From NCBI RefSeq assembly GCF_027409185.1, contig NC_084469.1, positions 81,503,918-81,567,917 on the forward strand: DNA of 64,000 bases, written 5' to 3'. How positions within the stretch are numbered: the stretch's first letter is position 1; each line of letters opens with the position of its first letter. A program made the position numbers and the translations under genes. Positions 1 to 12,010 of this stretch are shown in pieces. The stretch comes from Cynocephalus volans (Eukaryota > Chordata > Mammalia > Dermoptera > Cynocephalidae). The notes under the pieces are model-generated. The model saw only the letters and a list, made by a program, of their open reading frames with translations. It ran no database searches and was not told where the DNA came from.

Positions 1-1284
1 CCCAGAATTCATGTCACTTGTGTGAAAAAGCTATAAACATACACAATCATAAAAACACACTTAGACATCCTGAACAAAATCAATGCCGTATTATTTTAGT
101 TTATTATTCCTTGTAGAGTTCACACTGGTCTTCCTACTTTGATATTTATTTATACCAAAGAAGTGAAAGAACATAAATGCCACACTTGGGACAGTACTAA
201 TGCTAGAATTGAGTAGAATACATATAGCTTCTGCCTTAATTTAAAAAACTAAAGCAGTCTTTACGAACCAACCTCACATAATATAGGACAAAGCTGAAGG
301 TCACTGCATTATTCATTTAAAAAGGCACTGATAAGGATTAAAATTAAGGTTCATAAGATTTGAAGAACTGTTAGCTTGCATAAACGGCTTCTTCCTTCTT
401 AACAGGGGATAATGTGGGGGTGGTAGGGGATGATAAATACTGTAAGAAAGAATATACGTTTTTCCCCCCTGGGCTTTGTTATTCTTTTCTCTTTGGAACT
501 TCTAAGCTCTTTATTCAAGAGATCCTCTGCTATTCACAACTTTGCTGCTCTTATGAAAAATTAATGATTGCTTTCTCTTCAACAGAAGACTGCCTTATTT
601 TGCAGAAGATTAACAAAGAGGACTCGGTGCAGAAGTGAGTCCCCCAGCAGGAGAAGCTTCTCTCAGAACAACCCATTTATGGCTGGGGGAAAATACCCAC
701 TGTTAGTTCAAGGATAGCAAGTAAATAGATTGAGTGCTGCTTGGTACAGATGGTAGAACAAGGACTACATCCTTCACAAAAGAGATGTGCCAACAAAAGC
801 AGCCTGCCCCCAACAGCAGGCTGACCCCACGCCCTGCTCCCTGACACCTTTATGCTGCCACCAAGTGCCCTGCTGTGTTTGCAATCTATTGTTTGCAGGT
901 ACATTTTCTGCTAGGGGTTAACAGGTGAGAGCAGTTATTCTGTATGCAATAGCAAGAACAAAATAGAGAATGCTTTTAGTTAAGCTGCCAGTGCTCAGCA
1001 AACACTTCTGAAAATATCACAGCTTAGTATTGCATCATTCTTGAGTGGAAGAGCTGGGCGGGGAGAGGAGGGGTGCTTGTTCCAAAATGATTTGCCAAGG
1101 TAAGAAGAGAATGTTGAATTGCAAAAATAAAATAATTTGGTTCGTGTCCTGTGATATTATACACATCAGTCTTCACTTTAGTATCCAGTTGTCAAAAAAA
1201 TTTCTGGTGAAATTCTGCTTTCACTATTTAAAAGCTCTACACCTTTACATCACTTTACATGTTAATTTCATTCTTTAATGATCA
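1..1284. other. Intergenic, nothing recognised
   Basis: AT-rich sequence without a convincing gene or recognisable repeat. The short open frames here lack splice context and resemble no family I know. Confidence 0.5.
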
Positions 1285-1289
1285 CGTTT

Positions 1290-1395
1290 CCCTTAGAGTT
1301 GAAGAACTGAAGCCCAGAGAGGTTCTGTCAATTATTGGTCAGTTTAGTTGGGGGGTGGGTCTTAACTCAGCTCCTCTCATTCCAAGCCCAACATT
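1290..1395 (-). repeat. MIR fragment
   Basis: The run reading GAAGAACTGAAGCCCAGAGA (about 1300-1320) is the reverse complement of the conserved MIR core (the segment resembling 'cctcagtttcctcatctgtaaaat'). Only about 100 bp is discernible and it is diverged, so the assignment is tentative. Confidence 0.4.
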
Positions 1396-1511
1396 CTATG
1401 GTGAGCTGGCAGAGAGGCACCCACACGCAATAACTGAGGCCTCCAGCCAGCCAGGAACTGTGGGCAGAACAAATGACAAAATGTTTGGTAAGAACAAAAG
1501 GGTCCCTCTCT

Positions 1512-2346
1512 CTCTTATACCTGTTAGAATGGCTGTTATAAAAGAGATGAAAGATAAATGTTGATGGGGGTGTGAAGAAAAGGAAAGCCTGGTACACTGT
1601 TGGTGGGAATATAAATTAATACAGCCATGATGGAAAAAAGGATAAAGGCTTCTCAGGAAACAAAAATCAGAAGTACTACATGCAATCCCACGTCTGAGTA
1701 TGTATCCAAAAGAAATAAAATCAGTTTGTCAAAGAGATGTTGGTACTCCTATGTTCATTGCAGCATTATTCTCAATAGCTAAGATAAGGAATAAATCTAA
1801 GTGTCCATCAACAGATGAATGGCTTAAAAAAAATGTGGTCTATGTACACACTGGAGTACTACTCAGCCTTCAAAAGGAAGGAAATCCTGTCATTTACAAC
1901 AAGAAGAATGAACCTGGAGGACATTATGCTAAATGAAATAAGCCAGGCACAGAAAGATAAATACCGCACAATCTCACTTACATGTGGAATCTGATACAGT
2001 TGTACTCATAGAAGCAGAAAGTAGAATGATGGCTACTCGAGGATGGGGTAGCACAGAGGCTGGGGAAAGAGGAGATGTGACCAAAGGGTAGAAAATTTCA
2101 GTTTGGAGGAATAAGCATTAGTGATCTATTGCACAGAGTAGTGACTATAGGAAATAATAATGCATTATATATTTCAAAATTGCTGAAAGAGCAGATTTTA
2201 AATATTTTATCACACAAAAGATAAGTATGTGAAGTGATGAATTTATTAATTAGTGTGATTTCAATGTAAACATACATCAAAACATCACATTGTATCCCAT
2301 AAATATATAATACATGCAATTATTACTTGTCAATTAAAAAACAAAA
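1512..2346 (+). mobile_element. Old L1 3' end (L1MA-like)
   Basis: This is the C-terminal part of L1 ORF2 plus 3' UTR. It carries the familiar nucleotide landmarks 'tggtgggaatataaatta', 'tgttcattgcagcattatt' and 'gaatgaacctggaggacatt', followed by an AT-rich tail near 2,330. Stops and frameshifts interrupt the reading frame, so it is a dead, 5'-truncated copy. Its divergence from the L1s at 7.6, 53.9 and 56.5 kb suggests an older, L1MA-age subfamily. Subfamily is judged by eye only. Confidence 0.8.
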
Positions 2347-2857
2347 GAACAAAGGTGCCAGCAAACTAATGCTAAATACATAGGAATGAGTGAATTCAAT
2401 GAACATGCCTTTGGCATCCACACAACCCTGGGCTTCATGGAGCTTGTAGATCAGTGGGGGAGGTGAAGCCAAACAAATTCTCACTCAGATAACTATACAA
2501 TCATACTTTTGAAAGGCAGACTTTAGGAGATGTAGTTCAAGGGTATATCTTTTGTGGGGTTTTTTGTTTGTTTTTAAATTGTTTTTAAGTGTTTGTAGAA
2601 ACAAGCACTGAGCTTGGGTGGTTGAAAGTGCTGTAATGGACAATCTATAAAAGACAGTTTTGCATTGATTGGTTGCGTGCAGCAGTGTTTGCATTTGTCT
2701 ATTTTTCTGTTTCACTAATGGCATATGAAATGACAATTAGGTCAGTTGCTCTTTAACTTGAATATACTTTTCAGAGAGCACTAAATCTACAATGTTTCTC
2801 CTCATTTATAAGAATATTAAAATATTTGAGGGACAATGACTGTCAGCCTCTGTAGTG
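2347..2857. other. Intergenic, possible L2 scrap
   Basis: Mostly unrecognised. The run near 2,420-2,480 ('cttcatggagcttgtagatcagtggggg') looks like the reverse complement of part of the L2 3' end, but it is too short to be firm. Confidence 0.3.
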
Positions 2858-3068
2858 TGCTTTCCCTGTGCTGAGAACCACGCCAGAACATTCTTGCCTG
2901 TTATGATTCATTTAATCTTCACAACAGTTCCATGAGGCTTATGCTAGTATTATCCCATTTTAGAGACGAGGAAACTGAGAAAGAATCAAAGTGGCTTGCA
3001 TGAGGTTTCCAGTGAGCAGGTGGTAGAGCTGAGATTCAGAGCTGGTAGGCTGGCTCCAGTCTGCTATG
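2858..3068 (-). repeat. MIR SINE
   Basis: Antisense MIR: 'tttagagacgaggaaactgag' at about 2,961-2,981 followed by 'ggtggtagagctgagattca' is the reverse complement of the MIR core and tRNA-related half. It is a fairly complete ancient mammalian SINE. Confidence 0.75.
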
Positions 3069-3074
3069 ATTTTT

Positions 3075-3595
3075 GTCTGAAGAGAGACGTTATTTCAAAT
3101 AATTTTTAAACATATGCAATTTATCTTCAGCATAATTACAGACAGCATATCCAAATAAATAGAAAAATCCAGGAAAAAAAATCCAGGAACAAACACTTTC
3201 AAAGAGTATGCCATGAAAAGCAAAATCAATTCTTGCTTCAAAATCTATTGCAAGGATTTTACCATTGTCAACATTTTATTATTAGATATCAAAAAATCAT
3301 TACCCCCACAACAAAGCATTCCCAATAACATAACAACGAATTTTGTTCCTTAAGGAAAATGTTATAAATATGCACAAAAAATAGTTTTCTCTCAAAAAAG
3401 ACAATCAGTCAATAAATCAGCAAGTCATACATTAGTTTATCTCTTTTCCTAGAATTCAACACATGAAGATTTAGCAAGAACTGTAATCAGTTCAACAAGA
3501 ATAAGAGAAGCCTATGAGAAGCCACCATCAAAGTCTAAAACTTAAAACTTCTTCATGACAAAATAAATTGTAAAAAGCTTAAAAGACAAGCTGTA
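3075..3595. other. AT-rich intergenic, nothing recognised
   Basis: Low-GC sequence with oligo-A runs. It may be diverged L1 upstream of the next feature, but I see no diagnostic landmark. Confidence 0.35.
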
Positions 3596-3599
3596 AATA

Positions 3600-4625
3600 G
3601 GGAGTAAATATTTGCAATATGCCTAGTAAACTAAAGACTGTTGACCAGAAATTAAAGAGAGCTCCTACACATCAATAAGATAACTCAACAGAAAAAAAAC
3701 CATAAATGATATATTCAAGAATTTCACAGAAAAGGAAATTAAAGCGTCCAGTAACCATGGAAGAATGTTGAACCTCACTAGTAATTAGGGGAACACGAAT
3801 GGAAACCACAATAAGCTACCTATTTCAGATGGGCAAAATTTTTAAGCTGGCTAATATTAGATGTTGGTGTAAGTGGGGGAAAATGAATGCCTTCATACAC
3901 TACTGATAGAAGCATAAACAGCACAGCCCATTTGCAGGTATTTTGGAAGCATCTATTGCTATGAAAATGAGCAAATTTGATGATTCTAAAATTATCGGCC
4001 CAGAGAAATGCTTGCACGAATGCACTGGGGAATATGTACAAGGATGTTCATCCATTAGCGAGAGAATGGATATCTAAACTGTGCTATGTTCATATGATAT
4101 CATAGTTAAGGACACTAATCTAGACTTAAATATATTGAAGTGCATAGAACTCGAAAACAGTAAGTTTTGGAAAAAAGCTATAGAACAAAACACAACGTGA
4201 TAGCATTTACATAAATGTTAAAAAAACCTCACATGAACAATATTATGTGTTTCTAAGGGTATGCGTATATATATGTAAAAGTAAACAAAATAAGCTGAAA
4301 GGATACACTCAAGTTCAGAATAATGTTTATTTCTGGGGAGTAAGAGAAAGGGATTGTGATTGGAGGAATAGCCAAAGGAGGGTTTAAGTCAATAAGGTGC
4401 TTTTTTAAAAAAAAAAGAAAAAGGGGGGATGGGGAGAATTCATTCATACATCATTTGTATAATTTAAAAAATATTATATACGTAGAAAAAGACTGACTCA
4501 AATATGGCAGTGATTAATTCCAGGAGGCAAGAATTTGTCTGACTATCATTTGCCCTTTTTTTAAAAATAGTTTTTATATATTTTTCAATTTTCCAAAATA
4601 AAAGATATGTAATTTAAAAATCAAT
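3600..4625 (+). mobile_element. Ancient L1/HAL1-type fragment
   Basis: The stretch 'aacctcactagtaattagggg...ggaaaccacaataagctacc', then 'cactactgatagaagcataaa' and 'tttatttctggggagtaag', follows the order of late ORF2 and 3' UTR in old mammalian L1/HAL1 elements. The A-rich end lies near 4,610. It is heavily mutated and non-coding. I cannot separate L1M from HAL1 by eye. Confidence 0.6.
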
Positions 4626-5020
4626 ACAAATGTTAACTTGAAATTTTCAGCTGAACCTGCAATGTCATGCTCTACCTCTTGTGATTAACTTTTCTTTATT
4701 TTTATCTTACACAATTATGCTCTCAAATAAGGATAAATTAGAGTCAGAACACTTTGATCTTCCAATTCTTTCAACAGAGAACATAATCTATTTGGACAAC
4801 ATAATTTTTTGTCTAAGAGTGTTTTGAAATTAGAGAGGCATATGTTTCCTAAGTTATGGATAATGCTGTTTGGAAGACTTCAAGTTCATGGGTTGTAGCC
4901 ATTTCATGGAATCTTACAAAGATGTACCTTTGCATTTAAACAACAATTGCAACAAAAAATAAAATAACTCTTTGTCACTCTGCCAGTCATATCTAAAAAG
5001 CACAATAGTACAGTGATTTA
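4626..5020. other. Intergenic, nothing recognised
   Basis: AT-rich stretch between an L1 fossil and a MER5A element. No gene, RNA or repeat was recognised. Confidence 0.4.
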
Positions 5021-5218
5021 GAGCTAAGCTGTCCAATACAGTAACATGTTCTTATTTAAATTTAAATTCAAATTAATTAAAACTAAATATAATTAAAACC
5101 TGAGTTCCTCAGTTGAACTAGCCACATTTCAAGTGCTCAAGCTACAGGCTACCATATTGGACAGCAGAGATATACAGAACACTTCCATTATTGCCAAAAG
5201 TTCTATTGAACAGCACTG
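5021..5218. mobile_element. MER5A-type hAT-Charlie element
   Basis: A non-autonomous DNA transposon. The left end reads 'aagctgtccaata' and the right end 'ctattgaacagcactg', which are inverted-repeat relatives. Inside are 'ctagccacatttcaagtgct' and 'accatattggacagc', diagnostic of the MER5 group. Confidence 0.8.
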
Positions 5219-5462
5219 GTCTGAAACATGGATTCTAGAGCCAAACTCCCTGGATCCTGGTCCCAACTCTACCACTTAATGAATACCTGGCCATAAGCAA
5301 TTTAAAAAATCTATTTGTGCCTCAATAGCTTCATCTCTAAAATTAGAAAAATCATAAAACCATCCTCACTGGGTTGTTGTAAGGATTAAATGACTTAATT
5401 AGTATATGTAAAGCTTATACTGACATAATAAACATCAAATATTAGTGAGCTATTATTCTCTT
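5219..5462 (+). repeat. MIR SINE
   Basis: Sense MIR in order: 'ggattctagagccaaactcc', 'ccaactctaccacttaatga', 'gcctcaatagcttcatctct', then 'gggttgttgtaaggattaaa'. It starts directly at the MER5A right end. Confidence 0.8.
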
Positions 5463-5635
5463 TCAGCTGTCCAACTGATGGGAGGAAACTCTCACTTCCA
5501 GAGCAGCAGGACACGGCAGAGGAAGAAGCAACGCTCTGGTCACCTTGTTCTCCTGTGGGCCCGACGGTCCGTGTGGCTCTGAATGTTCTTGTTACATTGG
5601 GTCATAGTTTGGTATTTTTTCAGTTGAAATTCAGA

Positions 5636-6440
5636 AAGTTTTCATTCATTCATTCATTCAACAAGTATTTATTGAGTGCCTATTATGAGTCCAGCACTGT
5701 TTTAGGCAGTGGGGATATATCAGTGAACAGAACAGATAAGGTTCCCTACCCTTTTGGAACTTACATTCTTGTGGAGAACACAAGAAATAAACACACACAC
5801 ACACATAAGTTCCACAGCATGATAGAAGGCAGTAAGTAATACAAAAAAAATAGAGGAGACTAAAGGAAATCTGAGTTAGGAAGGGGTCGGGTTACAATTT
5901 GAGAAGGGGAGTAGGGTGGGGCTCACTGAGGTACCAAGTAGGCAATTCCTTGAAGGAGGTGAGAGAGTGAGCCCTGCAGATATCAGAAGAAGCACCTGCT
6001 AGACAGAGGGAGCAGCCAGTGCAAGGGCCCTGAAGTGAGGGCACAGGAAGCAGGTCATGTGGCAAGAGCGGAGGGTGTGCAGGGGAGAGGAGTTGATGGC
6101 TCAGAGAGGTGGTGGGGGGAGCGAGAGTGAGAACTGTCAGCCATTGTGGGGACTTTGGCTTCCACTCAGAGGGAGGTAGAATCCTTTGGATGTTTTGAGA
6201 GGAGGAGTGACATGATCTGACTTATGTTTCAAAGGTCAGGATGGCTACTGAATTGAGAACAGACCAAGGAGACCAAAGGTGGAAACAGGGACAGTGGTGA
6301 TAAGGAGGCCACTGAAATGATCCTAGCAACAGATGATGTCCCTGGGCCACAGGGGTAGCAGTGGAGGTGGTGAGGAGTGGTCACCTTTGGATTTTGAAGT
6401 TATATCCTGACAGATTAGCTGTGGCATATGATGGAGAGGA
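5636..6440 (-). mobile_element. L2 LINE 3' end, antisense
   Basis: It begins with a (ATTC)n run and 'aacaagtatttattgagtgc', the reverse complement of the L2 terminus (tgaatgaatga tail). It continues through 'ggaacttacattcttgtgga', 'gtgcaagggccctgaagtga' and 'gaggagtgacatgatctgac', all in L2 3' order. No intact reading frame remains. The internal CA run near 5,790 is part of it. Confidence 0.8.
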
Positions 6441-6449
6441 GCAAGAATC

Positions 6450-6800
6450 TGTAGATAACTATTTAAAACTTGTTTACTGCCCTTATTTCATACTTTGAAC
6501 CAGAAGCCCAATTCAAAGGCTTATATTTATGACTATGAAGTAATCACCAGTATATATTAAGAGAAAACAATTGAGGAGAAAAGTGTTTATAGTATGCTCC
6601 TATTTATCTAAAAAAGAGGAAAAGGATACAAATATGTAGACATTATTTTCTTACATGACAAGGGAAAGGATAAATAATATTTTAAAATGGATACTTATAG
6701 AGAAAGAGAGGAAAGAGAGTAAGGGGATGCTAGACTTTGAATATATATATCTTGTTTTGTAGATTTGACTTTCTAATGTAAATATTTTATAGATATAAAA
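6450..6800 (+). mobile_element. Old L1/HAL1 3' end
   Basis: 'gtttatagtatgctcctatt' and 'aaaaagaggaaaaggataca' followed by an AT-rich tail resemble the 3' end of old L1/HAL1 elements. Heavily decayed. Confidence 0.45.
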
Positions 6801-7225
6801 TTAAATTTAAAAAGAAGTTATTAAAAATGTAAAGGAAAATAAAACAAGTGAATCTAACTATGTGAACAGTTGGTGGTACAGTCACACGTAGAGGAACTAT
6901 TCTAAGTGACTCTATAACACAATAATTTGACCATACATCCCTCGTGGGATATACCTGAAAGACAAAAGAGAAAAAAAATGAACTGTTTTCATATTTTATA
7001 TACAGTTCAATATGAACTATAGTCATATTGTTGATTTTAGTTTTTGTAAAATTACTCTGGGGGTGATTGTGTGTAGTGTGAGATATAGCAAATTAGTAAT
7101 TATACTGGGTTATTTAGAATTGGAATTTTCAGCATAGAAGGGAGATACTTCATAAATGTATGCAAAAGCAGTTTTCCTGAATTTGAATTGGACATACCAG
7201 AATGCATTAATCATTTTATTTAAAA

Positions 7226-7227
<2 letters not shown>
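6801..7227. other. Intergenic, nothing recognised
   Basis: AT-rich sequence with no supported gene or repeat family. It could be diverged transposon DNA. Confidence 0.35.

Positions 7228-7292
<65 letters not shown>
7228..7292. repeat. (AC)n microsatellite
   Basis: Uninterrupted AC dinucleotide repeat of about 32 units. Pure tracts of this length are usually length-polymorphic. The His/Thr-rich and Cys/Val-rich open frames over it are artefacts. Confidence 0.99.
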
Positions 7293-7293
<1 letters not shown>

Positions 7294-7584
7294 TTTCAAC
7301 CTTTGTCTACTATAAACAATAACCAGCCCAGAAGCAACAAGCATACTTATTGCCCAGACTGTGGTCTCTAAATAGCATTCCCCATTGGAAGGAACCAGGG
7401 ATCCTAAGAGAAATGACTGATTCCGGGTTTGAGGCAGGATATATCCAAGACGAACCTGGAACACACCAGAAAGAAAGAAAACTACCAAGGAGAATTAGGG
7501 CCGTGTCAAAAGTACTCTAATATTGACTTGATTAGACTTCCACTGGCCAAAGACAGAACAATTGAAAGAACAATAAACATAATA
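7293..7584. other. Spacer between microsatellite and L1
   Basis: No recognised feature. A run similar to the L1 3' tail edge ('aataaacata', about 7,572) may be a target-site duplication for the next element, but the match is weak. Confidence 0.3.
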
Positions 7585-8690
7585 ACTGCAATCAGCAAAA
7601 GAAAAAATAGACAAATGGGACTTTATCAAACTAAAAAGTTTCTGCACAGCAAAGGAAACAATCAACAGAGTGAAAAGACTACCTACAGAGTGGGAGAAAA
7701 TTTTTGCTAATTATGCATCTGACAAGGGATTAATATCCAAAATATACATAGAACTCAAGCAATTATACAGTAAAAAAAAAAGACCCAATTAAAAAATGGG
7801 CAAAGGAGCTGAATAGACATTTTTCAAAGGAAGACATACAAATGGCCAACAGATACATGAAAAAATGCTCAACATCACTAGTCATCAGGAAAATGCAAAT
7901 TAAAACCACATTGAGATACCACCTCACTCCAGTTAGACTGGCTATGATCAAAAAGACGGTGAATAACAAATGCTGGTGAGGGTGTGGAGAGAAGGCAACA
8001 CTCCTGCACTGGTGGTGGGACTGTAAATTAGTACAACCACTATGGAAAGCAGTATGGAGATTTCTCAAACAACTACAGATACATCTTCCATATGATCCAG
8101 CAATCCCTCTACTGGGTATATACGCAGAGGAATGGAAATCATTATGTCAAAGAGATACCTGCAGTCCCATGTTTATCGAGGCTCTGTTTACAATAGCCAA
8201 GATATGGAATAAACCTAAATGTCCATCGAAAGATGACTGGATAAGGAAACTGTGGTATATACACACTATGAAATACTACTCTGTCATAAAAAGAATGAAA
8301 TACCCCCATTTGCAACAACGTGGATGAACCTGGAGAAACTTATGTTGAGTGAAATAAGCAAAGCACGGAGGGATAAATACCGCATGTGCTCACTCATATG
8401 TGGGAGCTAAGAGAGAAAGAAGGAAGGAAAGAAAGACCATAGTAGTGCGGTGGTCTTACAGAGGGAGGGAGCATTCCTAGGGCTACAAAGTGGAGTGGGG
8501 GGAAGAGAGGGAGGAGGACGGAGGTTGGGGGATAATTGGGTGGGGACATGGGGTACAAAAGTAATTTCTGGTAATGGGTATGCCCCCAGTACGAATCTGG
8601 CCCTCACATCATGGGCACGAGGGGTGATAATTAGCTTTGTCTCTCATGAATATTCTTAATAAATAAAAAAAAATAATAATAAAATAAAAC
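7585..8690 (+). mobile_element. Younger L1, 5'-truncated (ORF2 C-terminus + 3' UTR)
   Basis: Landmarks run in order: 'acaaatgggactttatcaaa', 'ttctgcacagcaaaggaaac', 'gagtgggagaaaatttttgc', 'aatgcaaattaaaaccacat', 'gatccagcaatccctctact', 'tggatgaacctggagaaact' and 'ctcactcatatgtgggagct'. A G-rich 3' UTR (8,400-8,650) with 'gaatattcttaataaataaa' and an A-rich tail follow. The ORF2 frame is broken by stops. The same 3' UTR ends the insertions at 53,932 and 56,514, so this is a lineage-specific L1 group. About 1.1 kb of a 6-7 kb parent is present. Confidence 0.92.
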
Positions 8691-9550
8691 ATATTTAACA
8701 CATAAACTCTTAATAATATTAACAATAAAGTAAAAGCAACAAAGAAATGTTTATTCATCACCTTTAGAAGAAACAACTTCCTATTTTGAAAACTGGTATG
8801 TAAAGGGAGAAATAAATTACATATCCTACCTTTCCTATACATGAACTCTACCCCAAGGTAGCCAAATGGGTGAAGAGGGGAATTTTCTTTTTACAGAACA
8901 CTTCAGTTAGTAAATGAAGAAAAAAAATGGTAGAATAAGAGTATTACCATTTTTGCATCTCCTAATAAATGAATGAATATAGATAATAATCAATGGCTGC
9001 TAACATCACAAAAATGTAGATTATAAGACATTATGAACTTCTGGATGGAGGTATTAAACACCATCTAGGGAACAGTCTAGCTGCGCCCTCCCAAAGGCAA
9101 CCACAACAAAATCCCTGGGTCTGGGTCTGATAAAGCCAATTCATGGGAAACAGAGGAGACAGAGGAATGCAATCAGGGAAACTCTGATGCAATCAGGAAA
9201 ATTCTGACATTCTGTCAAACAAACATCTAGGTATCTTAACAACAACAGTACTAATGCGAACAACCAAATTGAAAGGAGGGGGTGGGGGCGGGGAGAGAGA
9301 GAGAGAGATATGGTGGGGTAAAGAAACTTAAACATAGAAATGAATCAATATACAGGCCAATTTAGATCCCAATTCAAACAAACAAACAAACAACAACAAA
9401 CAAAACAATGGGGGTGGGGAGAAGAAAGAACTAGAAAGAGAATCAGTAAACACTAAATGTGTAACTGATGATACAAAGTCATATTATTAATTTTTTTGTT
9501 TTCATTCTTTCTTCATTAATGTTTTTTAGGAGTGATAATGATATTATGGT
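8691..9550. other. Intergenic with simple repeats
   Basis: AT-rich DNA with an (AAAC)n run near 9,377-9,402, a GGGGA-rich patch at 9,277-9,297 running into (GA)n, and otherwise no recognisable element. Confidence 0.4.
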
Positions 9551-9554
9551 TTTT

Positions 9555-9745
9555 TTTTAAAGAGTCCTTTTATTTTAGGGATACGGGCTGGAATATTAAC
9601 AGATGAAATTATAAAATGTCTGGGATTTGCTTTAAAATAATCCATAGTGTGTGTGAGAGTGGGCAGGGTAAGGAAGTAGGTAAAGGTATAAGGGAATGAG
9701 ATTGACCCAGGAGTTGACAATGGTTGAAGCTGGGTAATGGACATT
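9555..9745 (+). mobile_element. L1M 3' UTR fragment
   Basis: 'aaaatgtctgggatttgctt', 'taaaataatccatagtgtgt' and 'gttgaagctgggtaatggac' match, in order, a well-known segment of old mammalian L1 3' UTRs. Confidence 0.6.
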
Positions 9746-9819
9746 CTGTTCCTGCTGCTGTAGCTGCCTCCTCTGATTAGAGGCTGTAGACTCCTGGATT
9801 CCTCCCCCCTCTCACCTTC

Positions 9820-9962
9820 ACATCAAGTCCATCAGCAAGTCCTGAAAACTCTACATTTACAGTATATCCTAGACCTTTTTCCCTCCATCCCCCCAGTTAT
9901 CGCCCTATACTCAACCACCACTTCTCAGCTAGACCTTGTCAGTAGCCTCTAACCAGACTCTC
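9820..9962 (+). mobile_element. L2 fragment, sense
   Basis: 'tccatcagcaagtcctgaaa' followed by 'caaccaccacttctcagc' follows the L2 body upstream of its 3' end. It abuts an L2 copy in the opposite orientation. Confidence 0.55.
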
Positions 9963-9994
9963 AGTCCCATTCTTATCACAAGGAACAAAACCAG

Positions 9995-10640
9995 TGTAAA
10001 GATAGAGACTATATTTGTGCTTGAAGGGTGAGGAGAAGTGTGCCAGACCAGATGGGCTGGGGACATTCCAGGCCACAGGCACAGTATGTGCAAAAGCACG
10101 CTGGTGTCTATCAGTGCCCTGCGAATGGTATGGGCATATCAAGCAGCTCAGTGTGCCTGGAGTTCCACAGGCAATGGGGCATAAGCCTGGAGAGCAAGAC
10201 AAGGACTGAGGAACAACAGACCTTGAATGCCACGTTATGTTTTGCCAGTCATTGAGGAGTTTTCCACAGGAAGCGACATAATCAGTTTTGCATGTTCAAG
10301 AAAGAACTCTGGGGACAATGCAGAGGAGAGTGGGTTGGAGGTACCTGAATTTCGAACTGAGAGGCCAATTAAGAGATTATTGAAATCCCCCAGGTGAGAG
10401 AAAGTAAGTGACTGCATTAGGAAGATGACAATGGGAATGCAGAGGTGGGCAAGGTATTTCTAGGAGGACAAATCAGTGAGAGTTTGTGGTTGACTGAATG
10501 TGCAGTCAGTGAGCAAGGAATTAGGCTCACTGACTGCAGCTATTAGCTAGAGTAGTGCATTCAGGAAGAGGATCAGGATTTTGGGGGGAGTGGGCAGGAG
10601 GTTACAGTGAAATAAGTATTGTACATGTTGTTTTCAAATT
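9995..10640 (-). mobile_element. L2 fragment, antisense
   Basis: 'gacattccaggccacaggca', 'gtatgtgcaaaagcacgctg', 'aagcgacataatcagttttg' and 'caattaagagattattgaaa' trace the reverse complement of the L2 3' region. Degenerate and non-coding. Confidence 0.65.
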
Positions 10641-10930
10641 ACACCTGTATCCAGCAGGCAGCTGGGTAGTTGAGGCAGGCTGAGTAAGAGGATCCACATG
10701 ACAAAAATTTACTTTTATATACACAACACATAGCCCAAAGGAAAATATTAAAAGATTTTAGCCAATTCCACAGCAAAAAAGCAACAACAAAGAAGCAATT
10801 TTAATTAGCAAATGTGGAAGCACCTGAAAATTTTAGAAGCAAGCAGCCTGAGCTGGCTTTTTAACAATCTTTCAACTTCCTTCTCTCCTTCCTTACTCTG
10901 TTCCTACTCTCTGTTTCCTTCCTTCTTTCC
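10641..10930. other. Intergenic, nothing recognised
   Basis: Mixed AT-rich sequence with a pyrimidine-rich run at about 10,875-10,940. No gene was recognised. Confidence 0.35.
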
Positions 10931-10934
10931 CTTC

Positions 10935-12010
10935 TTCCTACATTTAAGAATAAATATTTATAAAGAACTTACTATATGCCAGACATGGTACTGGGGGTAT
11001 AATGATGCATAAAAAATGAATCTGAATACAGCGAATTTTGTCATGTGCCCTCACGAATCCTACAGTTGAGTAGGGAAGACAGACATTAAGCTCACACAAA
11101 TAATCATTTAATTACCAACTGTGGAAGTCCTAAGAAGGAGAGATACATGGCAAAGTAATCCACATACAGGCGGCCTTAAGGAAGGCTTTACTCACAAGGT
11201 GCTGATTTAACTGAGACTGTACTAAGTGAAAAGGATTGGAGGAGCCTTCCAGGCAAAGGCTCAGCATGTGCAAAGGCCCAGGAGCAGGGGAGAGCACTGA
11301 AGAAGTGAACAAAGGCCAGTAGGACTGAAGGTCAGAGAGAAAGTGAGGCATAAATGAGATGAGGCTGGAGAGGTAGGTGGGGTCAGCCCATGCAAGACCT
11401 TCTAGACTACATTGAGTGTTGTCCTTCTTGAATGGTAAATGGGAAACTATTGAAGAATTTTCAGTAGCAAATGATATGACCAGTTTTGAATTTTAAAAAT
11501 ATAACTCTGCTGTGTGAAGAACTGATGAAAGGGCTTCAGTATGGATGAGAGGAAACCAACCTCCACTACCATGGTAATCTAGGTGAGAGATGACGGTGGT
11601 TGGATAAAGATGTAATAAAGACATAAAACAGCAGATGGATTCCAGAAGTTTTTTTAAGTGGTAAAGTCTATAGGTTTTGGTGGTGAACAGACTATGCGTG
11701 ATGAAGGAGACAGCTGCTAAGGGCGGGCATTTTGTTCATCTAGTGTTGCTATTTTGTCATAGTTATGATGAAGACCAAGATTTAGGAAAGCTATGGAAGA
11801 GAATGATCAAGGAACTCAGGCTATTTCTGTCATCCTGGAACAACTTCCTTGCCCTCTAGGACTTACCATCTGCTAAGATGAGCTTGGTACCCAAGAGCCA
11901 GCTTATTTACGGTGTTTGGGATCAGATGAATATGGGCGATTTTGAGAGATGCTGCCATCATGTGATCTAGGAGTCAAGAGAAGGGAAGGGCAAGGGTGGG
12001 CTAGGTCAGA
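10935..12010 (-). mobile_element. L2 fragment, antisense, about 1 kb
   Basis: It opens with 'aataaatatttataaagaac' and 'ctatatgccagacatggtac' (L2 3' end, reversed). It continues with 'gtgcaaaggcccaggagcag', 'ccatgcaagaccttctagac', 'gatatgaccagttttgaatt' and 'gtctataggttttggtggtg'. This is one of the longer L2 relics in the window. Confidence 0.75.

Noticed and set aside
7156..7488. His/Thr-rich (+) and Cys/Val-rich (-) proteins
   Set aside because: Translations of the (AC)n microsatellite.
7585..8690. Active L1 source element
   Set aside because: 5'-truncated, no ORF1 or endonuclease/RT region, and stops in the ORF2 remnant.
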